This document shows positions 9,433 through 17,786 of a stretch of DNA of 64,000 nt, in pieces. Each line of letters begins with the position of its first letter. Positions within the stretch are counted from its first letter, which is position 1. The notes beneath the pieces were generated by a model. It searched no databases and was not told the DNA's origin. It worked only from the letters and a program-made list of their open reading frames with translations. The DNA comes from Parapusillimonas granuli (lineage in GTDB: Bacteria > Pseudomonadota > Gammaproteobacteria > Burkholderiales > Burkholderiaceae_B): NCBI RefSeq assembly GCF_013416525.1, contig NZ_JACCEM010000002.1:124001-188000 (forward strand), in the 5' to 3' direction. Both the position numbers and the translations under genes were made by a program.

Positions 9433-10301
9433 GCTTTCGCTCCGAAAAGACCCGTTGGACGCACCAGGAGCACGATGATGAAAGTCAGGAAGATGCCGAT
9501 CTGGCCCAGGCTTTCTCCCAGGAACAAGCCGCTCAGGCTCTCCACCACCCCGATGATGACGCCGCCCACCATGGCGCCCACGATGGACCCCATGCCGCCC
9601 AGGACCACGACGGTGAAGGCGACCAGCACGAAGGCGCCGCCTATGCTGGGATTGACGTAGAAGGTGGGCAGCAGCAGGCAGGCGGAGATCGCCAGGCAGG
9701 CGAAACCGATGCCGAAGGTCACGGCATAGACGTGCTTGACGTTGATGCCCACCAGGCTGGCGCCGAGCTTTTCCTTGGACACCGCGCGTATGGCCTTGCC
9801 CGTGTCGCTGCGCGCAAGAAAGAACCACAGCAGCACGGCCGTCACCACCGATCCCGCCAGGCCGAATACGCGCGCCTGCGAGAAAATGAAGGGTCCCAGC
9901 TCGAAGACGTTGAAGGAATAGTCCGTGCTGATGGAACGGATGTCGGAACGGAAGATGGCGAGCAGCACGTTCTCGATCACGATGGCGATGCCCAGCGTGA
10001 TCATCAGTATGTTCTCGTCCTTGCCGTGGCTGCCCGGCCCGATGATGAAGCGCTGTATGGCGTAGCCGGCCACGAACAGCAAGGGCGTCAGGATCGGAAT
10101 CTGCAGATAGGGGTCCAGCCCGAAAGCCTGGTTCAGGGTCAGCACCGCGAACATCGCGGCGGCCAGCATGGCGCCGTGCGAGAAATTGATGATGTGCAGC
10201 ACGCCGTAGACCAGGGTCAACCCCAGGGCGATCAAGGCATAGACGGAACCTGTCAGCATTCCGTTCAGTATCGCCTCGACAACTATGTTCATCGAGTACA
10301 T
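9429..10301 (-). CDS. Liv-type ABC importer permease, LivH-like
   Basis: 290 residues, hydrophobic throughout, with the LivH signature segment LIALGLTLVYGVLHIINFSHGA near the N-terminus and the cytoplasmic coupling segment DTGKAIRAVSKEKLGASLVGI. The start may be the ATG at 10301 or the in-frame ATG three codons later. It is separated from the binding-protein gene by 85 bases containing a long perfect hairpin, the only sizeable gap within the transporter genes. Confidence 0.92.
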   Translation of the reverse strand: MYSMNIVVEAILNGMLTGSVYALIALGLTLVYGVLHIINFSHGAMLAAAMFAVLTLNQAFGLDPYLQIPILTPLLFVAGYAIQRFIIGPGSHGKDENILMITLGIAIVIENVLLAIFRSDIRSISTDYSFNVFELGPFIFSQARVFGLAGSVVTAVLLWFFLARSDTGKAIRAVSKEKLGASLVGINVKHVYAVTFGIGFACLAISACLLLPTFYVNPSIGGAFVLVAFTVVVLGGMGSIVGAMVGGVIIGVVESLSGLFLGESLGQIGIFLTFIIVLLVRPTGLFGAKA

Positions 10302-10334
10302 GAATCACTCTCTTTGATGACGTTACAACGCAGC

Positions 10335-10368
10335 GCCGGGCGGGGCGCGGCCCTGCGCCCCGCCCGGC
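10335..10368 (-). terminator. Perfect 14-bp GC hairpin between binding-protein and permease genes
   Basis: GCCGGGCGGGGCGC at 10335-10348 is followed, after a 6-base loop, by its exact reverse complement at 10355-10368. No U-run follows on the minus strand. Such hairpins between a binding-protein gene and its permease genes commonly give partial termination or protect the upstream mRNA, so that more binding protein is made than channel. It is not expected to stop the operon fully. Confidence 0.6.
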
Positions 10369-10386
10369 GGATGGGATCCCGGCCGG

Positions 10387-11610
10387 TCAAGCCTTGAGCG
10401 GGTAATTCGCCTTGGCGTCGGAGAATTCCTCGGGGAAGATCACCTTGATGTCGCCCTTCTGGACCTGGGTCATCACGGGCGCGGCGCCCGTGTTCTGGCC
10501 GTCGACGAACTTGGTCGGGCCATACGGCATGATGTGGCCTTCGAAGGTCGACGAGGCCAGCGCCGCGATGACCGCGTCATGCGCCACCGAGCCCGCCCGC
10601 TCGATGGCGTCGGCCAGCAGCAGGATGTCGGAGTAGTTGATGGCGATGTTGTAGTTCCAGCCCTTGCCGGCGGCCTCGACCTGCTTGCGCAGCTCGAGCG
10701 CCTGGGGCTTGCGCGGATCGTGCCAGTGGTTGCAGTCCATGATGTTCTCGGCCGCCTCGGGGAATTCCCGCACGAAGCGCAGGTTCGACGCGGCGCCGTT
10801 GAGCACCGAGAACACCCCCTTGGAACGGACCCGCTGCTGCTGCAGCGTGCGCATCAGCAGCACCGTCTCGCCGTAATAGGACGAGGGAATGATCAGGTCG
10901 GGCTTGAGCGAACGGATGCGCAGCGCCACGTTGGACATGTCGCGCGCCGGCGTCGGGTGCGCGATGGAGTCCAGGATCTCGAAGCCGTGCTTGGGCAGTT
11001 CGGTCGCCATCATCTTGGCCAGGCCGGAACCGAACAGGCCGTCTTCGTGCACGAGCACGATGGTCTTGGCCGGCTTGCCCGCCGCGTCGTTGATCTTGAT
11101 GAGATTTTCGATGGCGGCCTTGGTGCAGAGCGAAAAGCCCGGGCTGAACCGGAAGGTGTTCTTCAAGCCGCGCTGAATGATCTGGTCGGTGACGCCGACG
11201 TCGACGATGTACGGCAGGTTGTAGCGCGAGGCCGCCTGGCTGGCCGCCAGGCACACCGGGCTGGCGAAGCCGCCGACGATGGCCGCCACGCCCTGGGCGT
11301 TCAGCTGTTCCACTTCCTGGACGGCCGCCTCGGGATTGGAGCGCGCATCGGCGAACACCATTTCGAACTTGGCGCCCCCCAGCGCCTTGATCCCGCCCAT
11401 GGCATTGACCTTGGCGATGCCCAGCTCGGCGCCGGTGCGGCCGAAACCGCCGTCCATGGAAAACGCGCCGGTGACGGGCTGGAGAATGCCGATCTTGATG
11501 GCGGGAGGGGTCTGTGCGCGCAGGATTCCCGGCGCAGCCAGCATGGCGGCGCCCGCTGCGCCCGCCTTCATGAAATTGCGCCGATTGATAGAGGTGCGTT
11601 TCATAGTCAT
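10387..11610 (-). CDS. ABC importer substrate-binding protein, LivK-like, Tat signal
   Basis: 407 residues. The N-terminus has a twin-arginine-like signal (NRRNFMKAGAAGAAMLAAP, cleavage near ILRAQT), so it is probably exported folded. The mature part begins IKIGILQPVTGAFSM and has the periplasmic-binding fold of HAAT-family receptors (Peripla_BP_6), which bind amino acids, amides, urea or aromatic acids. The start at 11610 is supported by a 4-base overlap with the preceding stop codon. It is the likely substrate sensor of the importer encoded downstream and suits a polar amide or carboxylate. Confidence 0.9.
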   Translation of the reverse strand: MTMKRTSINRRNFMKAGAAGAAMLAAPGILRAQTPPAIKIGILQPVTGAFSMDGGFGRTGAELGIAKVNAMGGIKALGGAKFEMVFADARSNPEAAVQEVEQLNAQGVAAIVGGFASPVCLAASQAASRYNLPYIVDVGVTDQIIQRGLKNTFRFSPGFSLCTKAAIENLIKINDAAGKPAKTIVLVHEDGLFGSGLAKMMATELPKHGFEILDSIAHPTPARDMSNVALRIRSLKPDLIIPSSYYGETVLLMRTLQQQRVRSKGVFSVLNGAASNLRFVREFPEAAENIMDCNHWHDPRKPQALELRKQVEAAGKGWNYNIAINYSDILLLADAIERAGSVAHDAVIAALASSTFEGHIMPYGPTKFVDGQNTGAAPVMTQVQKGDIKVIFPEEFSDAKANYPLKA

Positions 11611-13028
11611 TTTTTATCCTCGAGGTTGAAGTCAAGTGCTGCGTCGTTTAAGAAAGAAAGTGCTGCAATGCGCCCCAGGACGACGGCCGACAGCAGGCCG
11701 TTCCCGGAAAGATAGCCGAACGCAGCCGGGCCGCAGAAGCCGCGCGCCGCGCCCCCGCCCGCGTACAGATTGGGCAGCGGCCGGCCGTCGGCGCGCAACA
11801 CGCGGGCGGAACTGTCTATCGCCAGCCCGCCCTGGGTATGGAACAGCGCGCCCGTCACCTTGGCGGCCCGGTAAGGCGGCGCCAGCGGCATGTTGCCGGT
11901 GAAGTCGCGGCCGAAGGGGTCGGCGGCTTCGCCCCGGGCGCAGGCCTCGACGCCGCGCAGCGTGCGCTCCAGCGCCGCTTGCGGCAGGCCGGTCGCGGCG
12001 GCCAGTTCGGCCACGCTGTCCGCCTGGCGTATGCCGCCCATGGCGACGAGTTCGCGGTAGTCCTGGAAGGCGAGCGCGGGCGCTTCGCAGCGGGCGTCGT
12101 AGATGTTCCAGGCCACCTTGCCCGGCTGGCGCAGCACTTCCTGGGCGTGTTCGGAATAGCCTTGCATCTCGTCGGCGAAGCGCTCGCCGTCGCGGTTGAC
12201 CTGGATGCCGCCCAGCGTGATCACGGCCCAGGTCAGCAGCGAGCCGTGCGGCGTGGAAACGGACCCGTGCCCCTGGTAGGCGCCCAGGTCCAGGGCCTGG
12301 GCGCCCAGCGCCATGCCCCAGTCCAGCGCATCGCCGGTGTTGGAGGTATGGCCGAAGTATTCCGCTTCGGCCATTTCCGGAATATATTGCCGCACTTTGC
12401 CGGGATTGCCGCCGAAGCCGTTGCAGGCCAGGATCACGGCGTCGCAGCCCACGACCTCCATGGAGCCGTCGGGCCGGCGAAAGCCCACGGCGGCGATGCG
12501 GCCGTTCTCGTCGGCGTACAAGTCCTCGGCCGAGGCGCTGGTGATGATGTCGACCCCCGCCGCCGCGGCGGCCGTCAGCAGCATGCCTTCCAGGTCGGCG
12601 CCGGATTGCGAGCGCGGCCCGTGCATGCGCAGCTGCGAATGGCCGGGGTAGCGAAAGCCTTCCACCAGGTGCAGGTCCAGTTCATGGGTGTCGACCAGCC
12701 AGTCCACGGTGGGCCCCGACGCCGCGGCAACCGCCTGGACCACGACGGGGTCGTTCAAGCCATGCGCCTTGGCCGAGATGTCGGCGGCGAACCGCTCGGC
12801 GCTGTCCTCGATGCCCTTCTCGCGCTGCAGCCGCGTGCCGGCGGCCGGAATCAGGCCGGCGGACAACGACGTGCTGCCCGTGGGGTGTTCGTCGCGCTCC
12901 AGGACCAGGACGCCGACGCCGCGCTCGGCCACCGACAAGGCCGCCGTCAGGCCGCAGGCGCCCGCGCCGATGACCACCACCGGCACACTGAACTCGAACT
13001 TTGCCTGCTCGGCAGGTTTTACCGCCAT
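11607..13028 (-). CDS. FAD-dependent oxidoreductase, fumarate reductase/KstD type (copy 2)
   Basis: 473 residues. FAD-binding VVVIGAGACGLTAAL lies near the N-terminus and GGGAARGFCGPAAFGYLSGNG near the C-terminus. It is clearly a paralogue of the product at 4086-5531: both share the GAGACGLTAAL motif, ARGTTAMTWG-like / TGSTSLSAG segments, YPGHSQLRMHGP / YPGHSRHRYHVP, and FHTQGGL near the end. Both were probably kept to act on successive or isomeric substrates. It follows the LeuD-like gene after 21 bases and overlaps the binding-protein gene by 4. Confidence 0.87.
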   Translation of the reverse strand: MAVKPAEQAKFEFSVPVVVIGAGACGLTAALSVAERGVGVLVLERDEHPTGSTSLSAGLIPAAGTRLQREKGIEDSAERFAADISAKAHGLNDPVVVQAVAAASGPTVDWLVDTHELDLHLVEGFRYPGHSQLRMHGPRSQSGADLEGMLLTAAAAAGVDIITSASAEDLYADENGRIAAVGFRRPDGSMEVVGCDAVILACNGFGGNPGKVRQYIPEMAEAEYFGHTSNTGDALDWGMALGAQALDLGAYQGHGSVSTPHGSLLTWAVITLGGIQVNRDGERFADEMQGYSEHAQEVLRQPGKVAWNIYDARCEAPALAFQDYRELVAMGGIRQADSVAELAAATGLPQAALERTLRGVEACARGEAADPFGRDFTGNMPLAPPYRAAKVTGALFHTQGGLAIDSSARVLRADGRPLPNLYAGGGAARGFCGPAAFGYLSGNGLLSAVVLGRIAALSFLNDAALDFNLEDKK

Positions 13029-13049
13029 CTTGCCGTCTCCTGTGGTCGT

Positions 13050-13673
13050 TCACGACACCCCGGGCACGCGCGCCCAGGGCATTTCCGCGTAATAGCGCGC
13101 TTCGAAGCGCTGGATGTCCTGTTCGTGGCTCAAGGTCAGCTCCAGGTCGTCCACGCCTTTCAGCAGGCAGTCGCGCCAGAAGGGATCGATGGCGAAAGCG
13201 TGGCGTTCGCCGCCCGGCAGGGTGACCGACAGGTTCTGGAGGTCGACCGTGACCATGCGGTCGGCGCCGTCCCGCAGGTTCGCCCGCAGCCTGGTGACGA
13301 CGTCTTCATCGAGGCGCACGGGCACGATGCCGTTCTTGAGGCAGTTGTTGTAGAAGATGTCGCCGAAGCTCGGGGCGATGACCGCCCGGATGCCGAAATC
13401 GGCCAGGGCGTAGACCGCCGCCTCGCGGGACGAGCCGCAACCGAAGTTCACGTCGGCCACCAGGACGGCGGCGCGCCGGAAGGGTTCCTGATTGAGGATG
13501 AAATCCGCATGCTCCTTGCCGTCCGCGTCGAAACGCAGGTCGTGGAAGAAAATGCGCCCGTAGCCCTTGCTCCGGTCGACTTTCAGGAAGCGCGCGGGGA
13601 CGATCTGGTCGGTATCGATATTGCGGCCTTCCAGCGGCGCGGCAATACCGGTTTCACATAGGAATGGCTGCAT
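13050..13673 (-). CDS. Aconitase-family hydratase, small (swivel) subunit, LeuD-like
   Basis: 207 residues, close to the usual LeuD length. It contains the swivel-domain landmarks NIDTDQIVPARFLK, NFGCGSSREAAVYAL and FGDIFYNNCLKNGIVPV. With the large subunit encoded immediately upstream (4-base gap) it forms a 4Fe-4S hydro-lyase moving water across a C=C bond of a substituted malate/maleate. The setting next to imidase, amidase and lyase genes, with no leuB nearby, argues for a catabolic alkylmalate or dimethylmalate dehydratase rather than leucine biosynthesis. Confidence 0.85.
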   Translation of the reverse strand: MQPFLCETGIAAPLEGRNIDTDQIVPARFLKVDRSKGYGRIFFHDLRFDADGKEHADFILNQEPFRRAAVLVADVNFGCGSSREAAVYALADFGIRAVIAPSFGDIFYNNCLKNGIVPVRLDEDVVTRLRANLRDGADRMVTVDLQNLSVTLPGGERHAFAIDPFWRDCLLKGVDDLELTLSHEQDIQRFEARYYAEMPWARVPGVS

Positions 13674-13677
13674 GCGC

Positions 13678-15102
13678 TCAGTCTCCCAAAAGCTTTCTGA
13701 CGTCGGTCAAACGCCCCGTCACCGCCGCCGCGGCGGCCATGGCCGGGCTGACCAGATGCGTGCGCGCCCCCGGCCCCTGCCGCCCCACGAAGTTGCGGTT
13801 GGACGTCGAGGCGCAGCGCTTGCCCGGCGGCACCACGTCGCCGTTCATGGCGGCGCACATGGAGCAGCCGGACTCCAGCCACTGCAGGCCGGCGTCCAGG
13901 AACACGCGGTCCAGCCCCTCGGCCTCGGCCGCCTTGCGCACCAGGCCGGATCCGGGCACCACCATGCCGGGCACGGCGGCCTTGCGGCCTTTGAGCACGG
14001 CCGCCGCCGCGCGCAGGTCTTCGAGCCGGCTGTTGGTACAAGAGCCGATGAACACCATGTCGACGGGCACTTCGTCCAGCCTGGCGCCCGGCGCCAGGCC
14101 CATGTATTCCAGCGCCGCGGCGGCCGCCGCCCGGCGCTGCGGGTCGGCGAAGGATTGCGGGTCCGGCACCGAGGCGCTGATCGGCAGCGCGTCTTCCGGG
14201 CTGGTGCCCCAGGTCACCATGGGTTCGATGGCGCCGCCGTCGATCTCGATGTCCCGGTCGAACACGGCGCCGTCGTCGGACGGCAGGCCGCGCCAGTACG
14301 CCACCGCCTGGTCCCATTGCTCGCCGCTGGGCGCGTAGGGCCGCCCCTTCAGATAGGCGAAGGTGGTGTCGTCGGGCGCGACCATGCCGCAGCGGGCGCC
14401 GGCCTCGATGGACATGTTGCAGATGGTCAGGCGCTCTTCTATGGACAGCGCCTCGATCACGGGGCCGGCATACTCGATGGCGTGGCCGGTGGCGCCCGCG
14501 GAGCCGATGCGGCCGATGATGGCCAGGATGACGTCCTTCGCGCTGACCCCGGGCGCGCGCCGGCCGGTGACGCGGATGCGCATCACCTTGGGCCTGACCT
14601 GCCAGAGGGTCTGCGTGGCCATCACATGCGCGTTCTCGGACTGGCCGATGCCGAAGGCGATGGCGCCCAGCGCGCCGTGGGTCGACGTATGGCTGTCGCT
14701 GCACACGACGATCAGCCCCGGCAGGGTGATGCCCTGCTCCGGCCCGACCACGTGGACGATGCCCTGGCGCGGATCCGACAGGGGGAAATTGTTCACGCCG
14801 CCCCAGCTCATGTTCTGGTCGAACTGGTCGATCATGCGCGCGATCTCGGGCGTCGCCGCGCCGGCCGAACTGCGCGAACGAGTGGGCACGTAGTGGTCGG
14901 GGATGCCGAACACCTGCCTGGGCGAGCGCACCGGCAGGCCGCGGCGGCGCAGGTCCGCGAAGGCATGGAAAGAGCCTTCATGGATGATGTCCCGGTCGAT
15001 GTACAGCAGCGACGGGCCGTTCTCGCGCTCGATGATCACGTGCCGGTCCCAGATCTTGTCGAACATGGTCCTGGGGCCGGTCGCCGTGCGCGCCTCAAGC
15101 AT
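13678..15102 (-). CDS. Aconitase-family hydratase, large subunit, LeuC-like
   Basis: 474 residues from the ATG at 15102 ([21 protein letters not shown]), preceded by AAGGGGAAGGA. Segments typical of the family are [23 protein letters not shown], and the iron-sulphur cysteines in [13 protein letters not shown] and in [13 protein letters not shown]. It carries the 4Fe-4S cluster and most of the active site. It overlaps the imidase-like gene upstream by 8 bases. The family contains 3-isopropylmalate, citraconate and 2,3-dimethylmalate dehydratases; substrate specificity cannot be read by eye. Confidence 0.87.
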   Translation of the reverse strand: MLEARTATGPRTMFDKIWDRHVIIERENGPSLLYIDRDIIHEGSFHAFADLRRRGLPVRSPRQVFGIPDHYVPTRSRSSAGAATPEIARMIDQFDQNMSWGGVNNFPLSDPRQGIVHVVGPEQGITLPGLIVVCSDSHTSTHGALGAIAFGIGQSENAHVMATQTLWQVRPKVMRIRVTGRRAPGVSAKDVILAIIGRIGSAGATGHAIEYAGPVIEALSIEERLTICNMSIEAGARCGMVAPDDTTFAYLKGRPYAPSGEQWDQAVAYWRGLPSDDGAVFDRDIEIDGGAIEPMVTWGTSPEDALPISASVPDPQSFADPQRRAAAAAALEYMGLAPGARLDEVPVDMVFIGSCTNSRLEDLRAAAAVLKGRKAAVPGMVVPGSGLVRKAAEAEGLDRVFLDAGLQWLESGCSMCAAMNGDVVPPGKRCASTSNRNFVGRQGPGARTHLVSPAMAAAAAVTGRLTDVRKLLGD

Positions 15103-16033
15103 TTCCTTCCCCTTGGCCGGCGACGAAAGCGGCCAGGATGTCGGCGCCGGTGGCCGCCCATACCCCGCCATGCCCCAGGATGTATTCCAGCACTTCGCGC
15201 ACCTTGCCGATGCGGTAGGGCACGCCGCTGACCCAGGCATGCAAGGGAATGCTCATCACGCGCCCGCCGTATTCGGCGGATTCCCGGTACAGGACGTCGA
15301 AACGGTCCTTGACCTGCCGCGCCCATTCGTCTTCGGACTGGTGCAGGTCCAGCATCACCACGCGGTCGTCGGTCTCGTATGCCAGCGGCATGGCGTAGTG
15401 CGGGCCCCGCGCGGTGTTCATGGCATAGGGCAGGTCGTCGTTGGCCCAGTCGCAGGAATACGCCACGCCGTTGGCCGCCAGCAGGTCGGGGGTGTCGGCC
15501 GACTGCGCGCGCCCGGGCGACAGCCAGCCCGTGACGCCGCGCCCGGTCGCCTTGCGCAGGGTCTCCAGGGCGCCGCGGATCAGCGCGTCTTCCTCTTCGC
15601 GCGGCATGCCGGTGTAGTGCACGTGGTCCATGTCCTTGCCATGGGCGATGAACTCCACATCGTGCCGCAGCAGCGCGTCGATCAGGGCCGGATAGCGCTC
15701 GGCGATCGCGGCGTTGAGCGCGACCGACGAAGGCAGCTTCAGGTCGTCCAGCACCTTGAGGATGCGGAAGATGCCCACGCGGTTGCCGTAGTCGCGGTTG
15801 GTGTAGTGCCGGAAGTCGGGAAAGGGCATGGTCAGCCCGCCGGGCGCCCGGAAGGGCTTGCCTTTCATGTCCAGCGGAAACCATTGCAGCATGGGCGTGA
15901 CCCACAGGGCGACGCGCGCGCCGCCGGGCCATTGGACCGGCTTGCGCTGGAAAAGGTCGGACCATGCGTAGCGCTCGTGATCCATGCCATGGCGGCGCCA
16001 GGGATAGTTCAGATAATCTTTGCTCAGGGACAT
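15095..16033 (-). CDS. Allantoinase/imidase-like protein, polysaccharide deacetylase fold (copy 1)
   Basis: 312 residues from the ATG at 16033 ([19 protein letters not shown]), with GAGGA upstream. The fold is the NodB/polysaccharide-deacetylase barrel in its PuuE-like form: [19 protein letters not shown], then [18 protein letters not shown], then [14 protein letters not shown]. The canonical TFDDG metal motif is absent. PuuE allantoinases and bacterial cyclic-imide hydrolases belong to this branch, so opening of a hydantoin, imide or lactam ring is the best guess. It follows its paralogue after 4 bases. Confidence 0.8.
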   Translation of the reverse strand: MSLSKDYLNYPWRRHGMDHERYAWSDLFQRKPVQWPGGARVALWVTPMLQWFPLDMKGKPFRAPGGLTMPFPDFRHYTNRDYGNRVGIFRILKVLDDLKLPSSVALNAAIAERYPALIDALLRHDVEFIAHGKDMDHVHYTGMPREEEDALIRGALETLRKATGRGVTGWLSPGRAQSADTPDLLAANGVAYSCDWANDDLPYAMNTARGPHYAMPLAYETDDRVVMLDLHQSEDEWARQVKDRFDVLYRESAEYGGRVMSIPLHAWVSGVPYRIGKVREVLEYILGHGGVWAATGADILAAFVAGQGEGNA

Positions 16034-16037
16034 GGTG

Positions 16038-16967
16038 CTATCCTCGCTTCGCGTCGTGGGCCGCCACGGCGCCGGCCACCGCGTCATAGTGATGATCGAT
16101 GTAGTGCCGGGCGATCTCGCGCCCGGTGGCCAGCCAGACCTGGTCGTGGCCCGCGATGTAGGAAAGCGCTTCGGCGAAAGCGTCTATGCGATGCGGCTGG
16201 CCCACCAGGTAGGGGTGCAGCGGCACGCACATCACGGTGCCCGATTCCGCGCCTTCGGCATACAGCTGGTCGAACTGGCGCTTGATCATTTCGCCGTAAT
16301 GGCGCGGCGTGTACTGGTAGGTGTTGTAGACGATGGTGTCGTTCATTTCCAGCGAATACGGAATGCTGATCAGCTTGCCGCTGGCGACGTTGATGGGCGT
16401 GGGCTGGTCGTCGTGGAACAGGTCGCAGGTGTACAGCACGCCTTCCTCGGCCAGCAGGTCCATGGTCCAGGTGTTGTTGGACAGCGCCGGCGACAGCCAG
16501 CCGTCCAGCGTCTGGCCCGTCCATTTGGCGATCGTGGCGCGGGAATCGACGATGATCGCGCGTTCCTGTTCCGGCGTCATGCCGTAGGTGTAGCGCGTGT
16601 TGTAGATGCCGTGGGAAAAGAATTCCCAGCCGCGGTCGGCGCAGGCCTTGATGATTTCCGGATGATGCTCGCACAAGGCCACGTTGAGCGATACGGACCC
16701 GCGGAAACCGGCCTCGTCCATGGCCCGCATCATGCGCTGCCAGCCCGCGCGGTTGCCGTAGTCGCGATGCGAATAGCCCACCACGTCGGGGTTGGGTCGC
16801 GGCCAGGGCGCCCGGACCGGATTCGGCTCCGGGTTCATTTCATAGAATTCGATGTTGGGCGCGATCCACACCGCGATGCGCGCGTCGCCGGGCCAGGCGA
16901 TCTTCGGCCTGCCCTGGTACGGCAGGTAGCCATACAGCCCGGGGTCGTTCGTCATGACGCGGCTCAT
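16038..16967 (-). CDS. Allantoinase/imidase-like protein, polysaccharide deacetylase fold (copy 2)
   Basis: 309 residues from the ATG at 16967 (MSRVMTNDPGLYGYLPYQ); longer frames run into the upstream gene. It shows HRDYGNRAGWQRMMRAMDEAGFRGSVSLN, WEFFSHGIYNTRYTYGM and LDGWLSPALSNNTWTMDLLAEEG. The SHG motif keeps one histidine of the usual metal pair, as in PuuE-type enzymes. It is a diverged paralogue of the product at 15095-16033; paired genes could encode two subunits or enzymes for two substrates. The start lies 2 bases after the isochorismatase stop. Confidence 0.8.
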   Translation of the reverse strand: MSRVMTNDPGLYGYLPYQGRPKIAWPGDARIAVWIAPNIEFYEMNPEPNPVRAPWPRPNPDVVGYSHRDYGNRAGWQRMMRAMDEAGFRGSVSLNVALCEHHPEIIKACADRGWEFFSHGIYNTRYTYGMTPEQERAIIVDSRATIAKWTGQTLDGWLSPALSNNTWTMDLLAEEGVLYTCDLFHDDQPTPINVASGKLISIPYSLEMNDTIVYNTYQYTPRHYGEMIKRQFDQLYAEGAESGTVMCVPLHPYLVGQPHRIDAFAEALSYIAGHDQVWLATGREIARHYIDHHYDAVAGAVAAHDAKRG

Positions 16968-16969
16968 GG

Positions 16970-17641
16970 TCAGGCCCCCTTGTATTGCTTCAGGTGCGCG
17001 ATCACTTCGGCCACCGGCACCACGTCCCCGTACTTGATGGCGATGTCGTACAGGTTCGCGAAATGCGGGCTTTCGTGCTTGTCGGCCACGCATTCCTCGG
17101 GCACGGTCACGCGGTAGCCGCAGGACAGCGCGTCGACCACCGTGGCCCGCACGCAGCCCGACGTCGACCCGCCCGTGACGATGACGCTGTCGCAGCCGTG
17201 CCAGGTCATGAGCGAACGCAGATTGGTTTCAAAAAAGGCCGAGGCCATGCGCTTGTTGATGATGATGTCGCGCACGCTGTCGATGCGCAGGCGGTCGTCG
17301 AATTCCGAACGGCGCGAACCCAGCTTGATGTTCTGCAGGGAATCGGGGGTATTGCTGCGGGTGCCCCACACGCCGCAGTCCTCGCCGGATTCCATGTAGC
17401 CGACGAAAGTCCAGACCACCGGCAGGTGATTGACCCGGAACAGGTCCGCCAGTTCGTTGACGTAGTCGAGCTGCTTGGGATCGGTCTCGTAGGCGGTGAC
17501 GAATTCGCCGACGTTGGTGTAGGACTTTTGCAGATCGATGTTCACCAGCGCGGGCTTGCGGCCGAAACCGAATCGGGGACGCGTCGGCTTGAGCTTGATT
17601 TCTTCGTACAGCTGGCGGGCCGACTTGCCGGAAAGTTCCAT
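16970..17641 (-). CDS. Isochorismatase-family amidohydrolase
   Basis: 223 residues from the ATG at 17641 (MELSGKSARQLYEE), preceded by AGGAGA. The cysteine-hydrolase triad of the family is complete: Asp36 (VNIDLQKSY), Lys130 (IINKRMASAFF) and Cys163 (GGSTSGCVRATVVD). N-carbamoylsarcosine amidase, maleamate amidase and ureidoacrylate amidase share this pattern. As the first gene of the long operon, beside imidase-like enzymes, it probably removes ammonia from a half-amide or carbamoyl product. Its promoter region is shared with the divergent GntR gene. Confidence 0.88.
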   Translation of the reverse strand: MELSGKSARQLYEEIKLKPTRPRFGFGRKPALVNIDLQKSYTNVGEFVTAYETDPKQLDYVNELADLFRVNHLPVVWTFVGYMESGEDCGVWGTRSNTPDSLQNIKLGSRRSEFDDRLRIDSVRDIIINKRMASAFFETNLRSLMTWHGCDSVIVTGGSTSGCVRATVVDALSCGYRVTVPEECVADKHESPHFANLYDIAIKYGDVVPVAEVIAHLKQYKGA

Positions 17642-17786
17642 GGTGATCTCCTGACTTTTTCTTTGCCGTAAAAGACCTAATGCTATATCATTAGACAAAA
17701 ATACCCATACTAGTAGATACCCCTATACTGTGCGGTTTGGCCGCCGGCCAGCACACCGAGGTCTGTCAACGCTGGGAAAATATGGA
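17642..17786. promoter_or_regulatory. Divergent promoter region with inverted repeat CTAATG-N6-CATTAG
   Basis: This 145-base AT-richer gap separates the long minus-strand operon from the GntR gene. A perfect 6-bp inverted repeat, CTAATG at 17677-17682 and CATTAG at 17689-17694, is a plausible operator for the dimeric GntR regulator. TATACT at 17724-17729 could be a -10 element for the GntR gene, although I see no convincing -35 at the right distance. Both the operator and the promoter are inferences. Confidence 0.5.

Noticed and set aside
13050-15102. Naming the pair leuC/leuD for leucine biosynthesis
   Set aside because: Embedded in a catabolic operon with no leuB or leuA nearby; family membership is clear but the gene symbols would imply an unsupported role.
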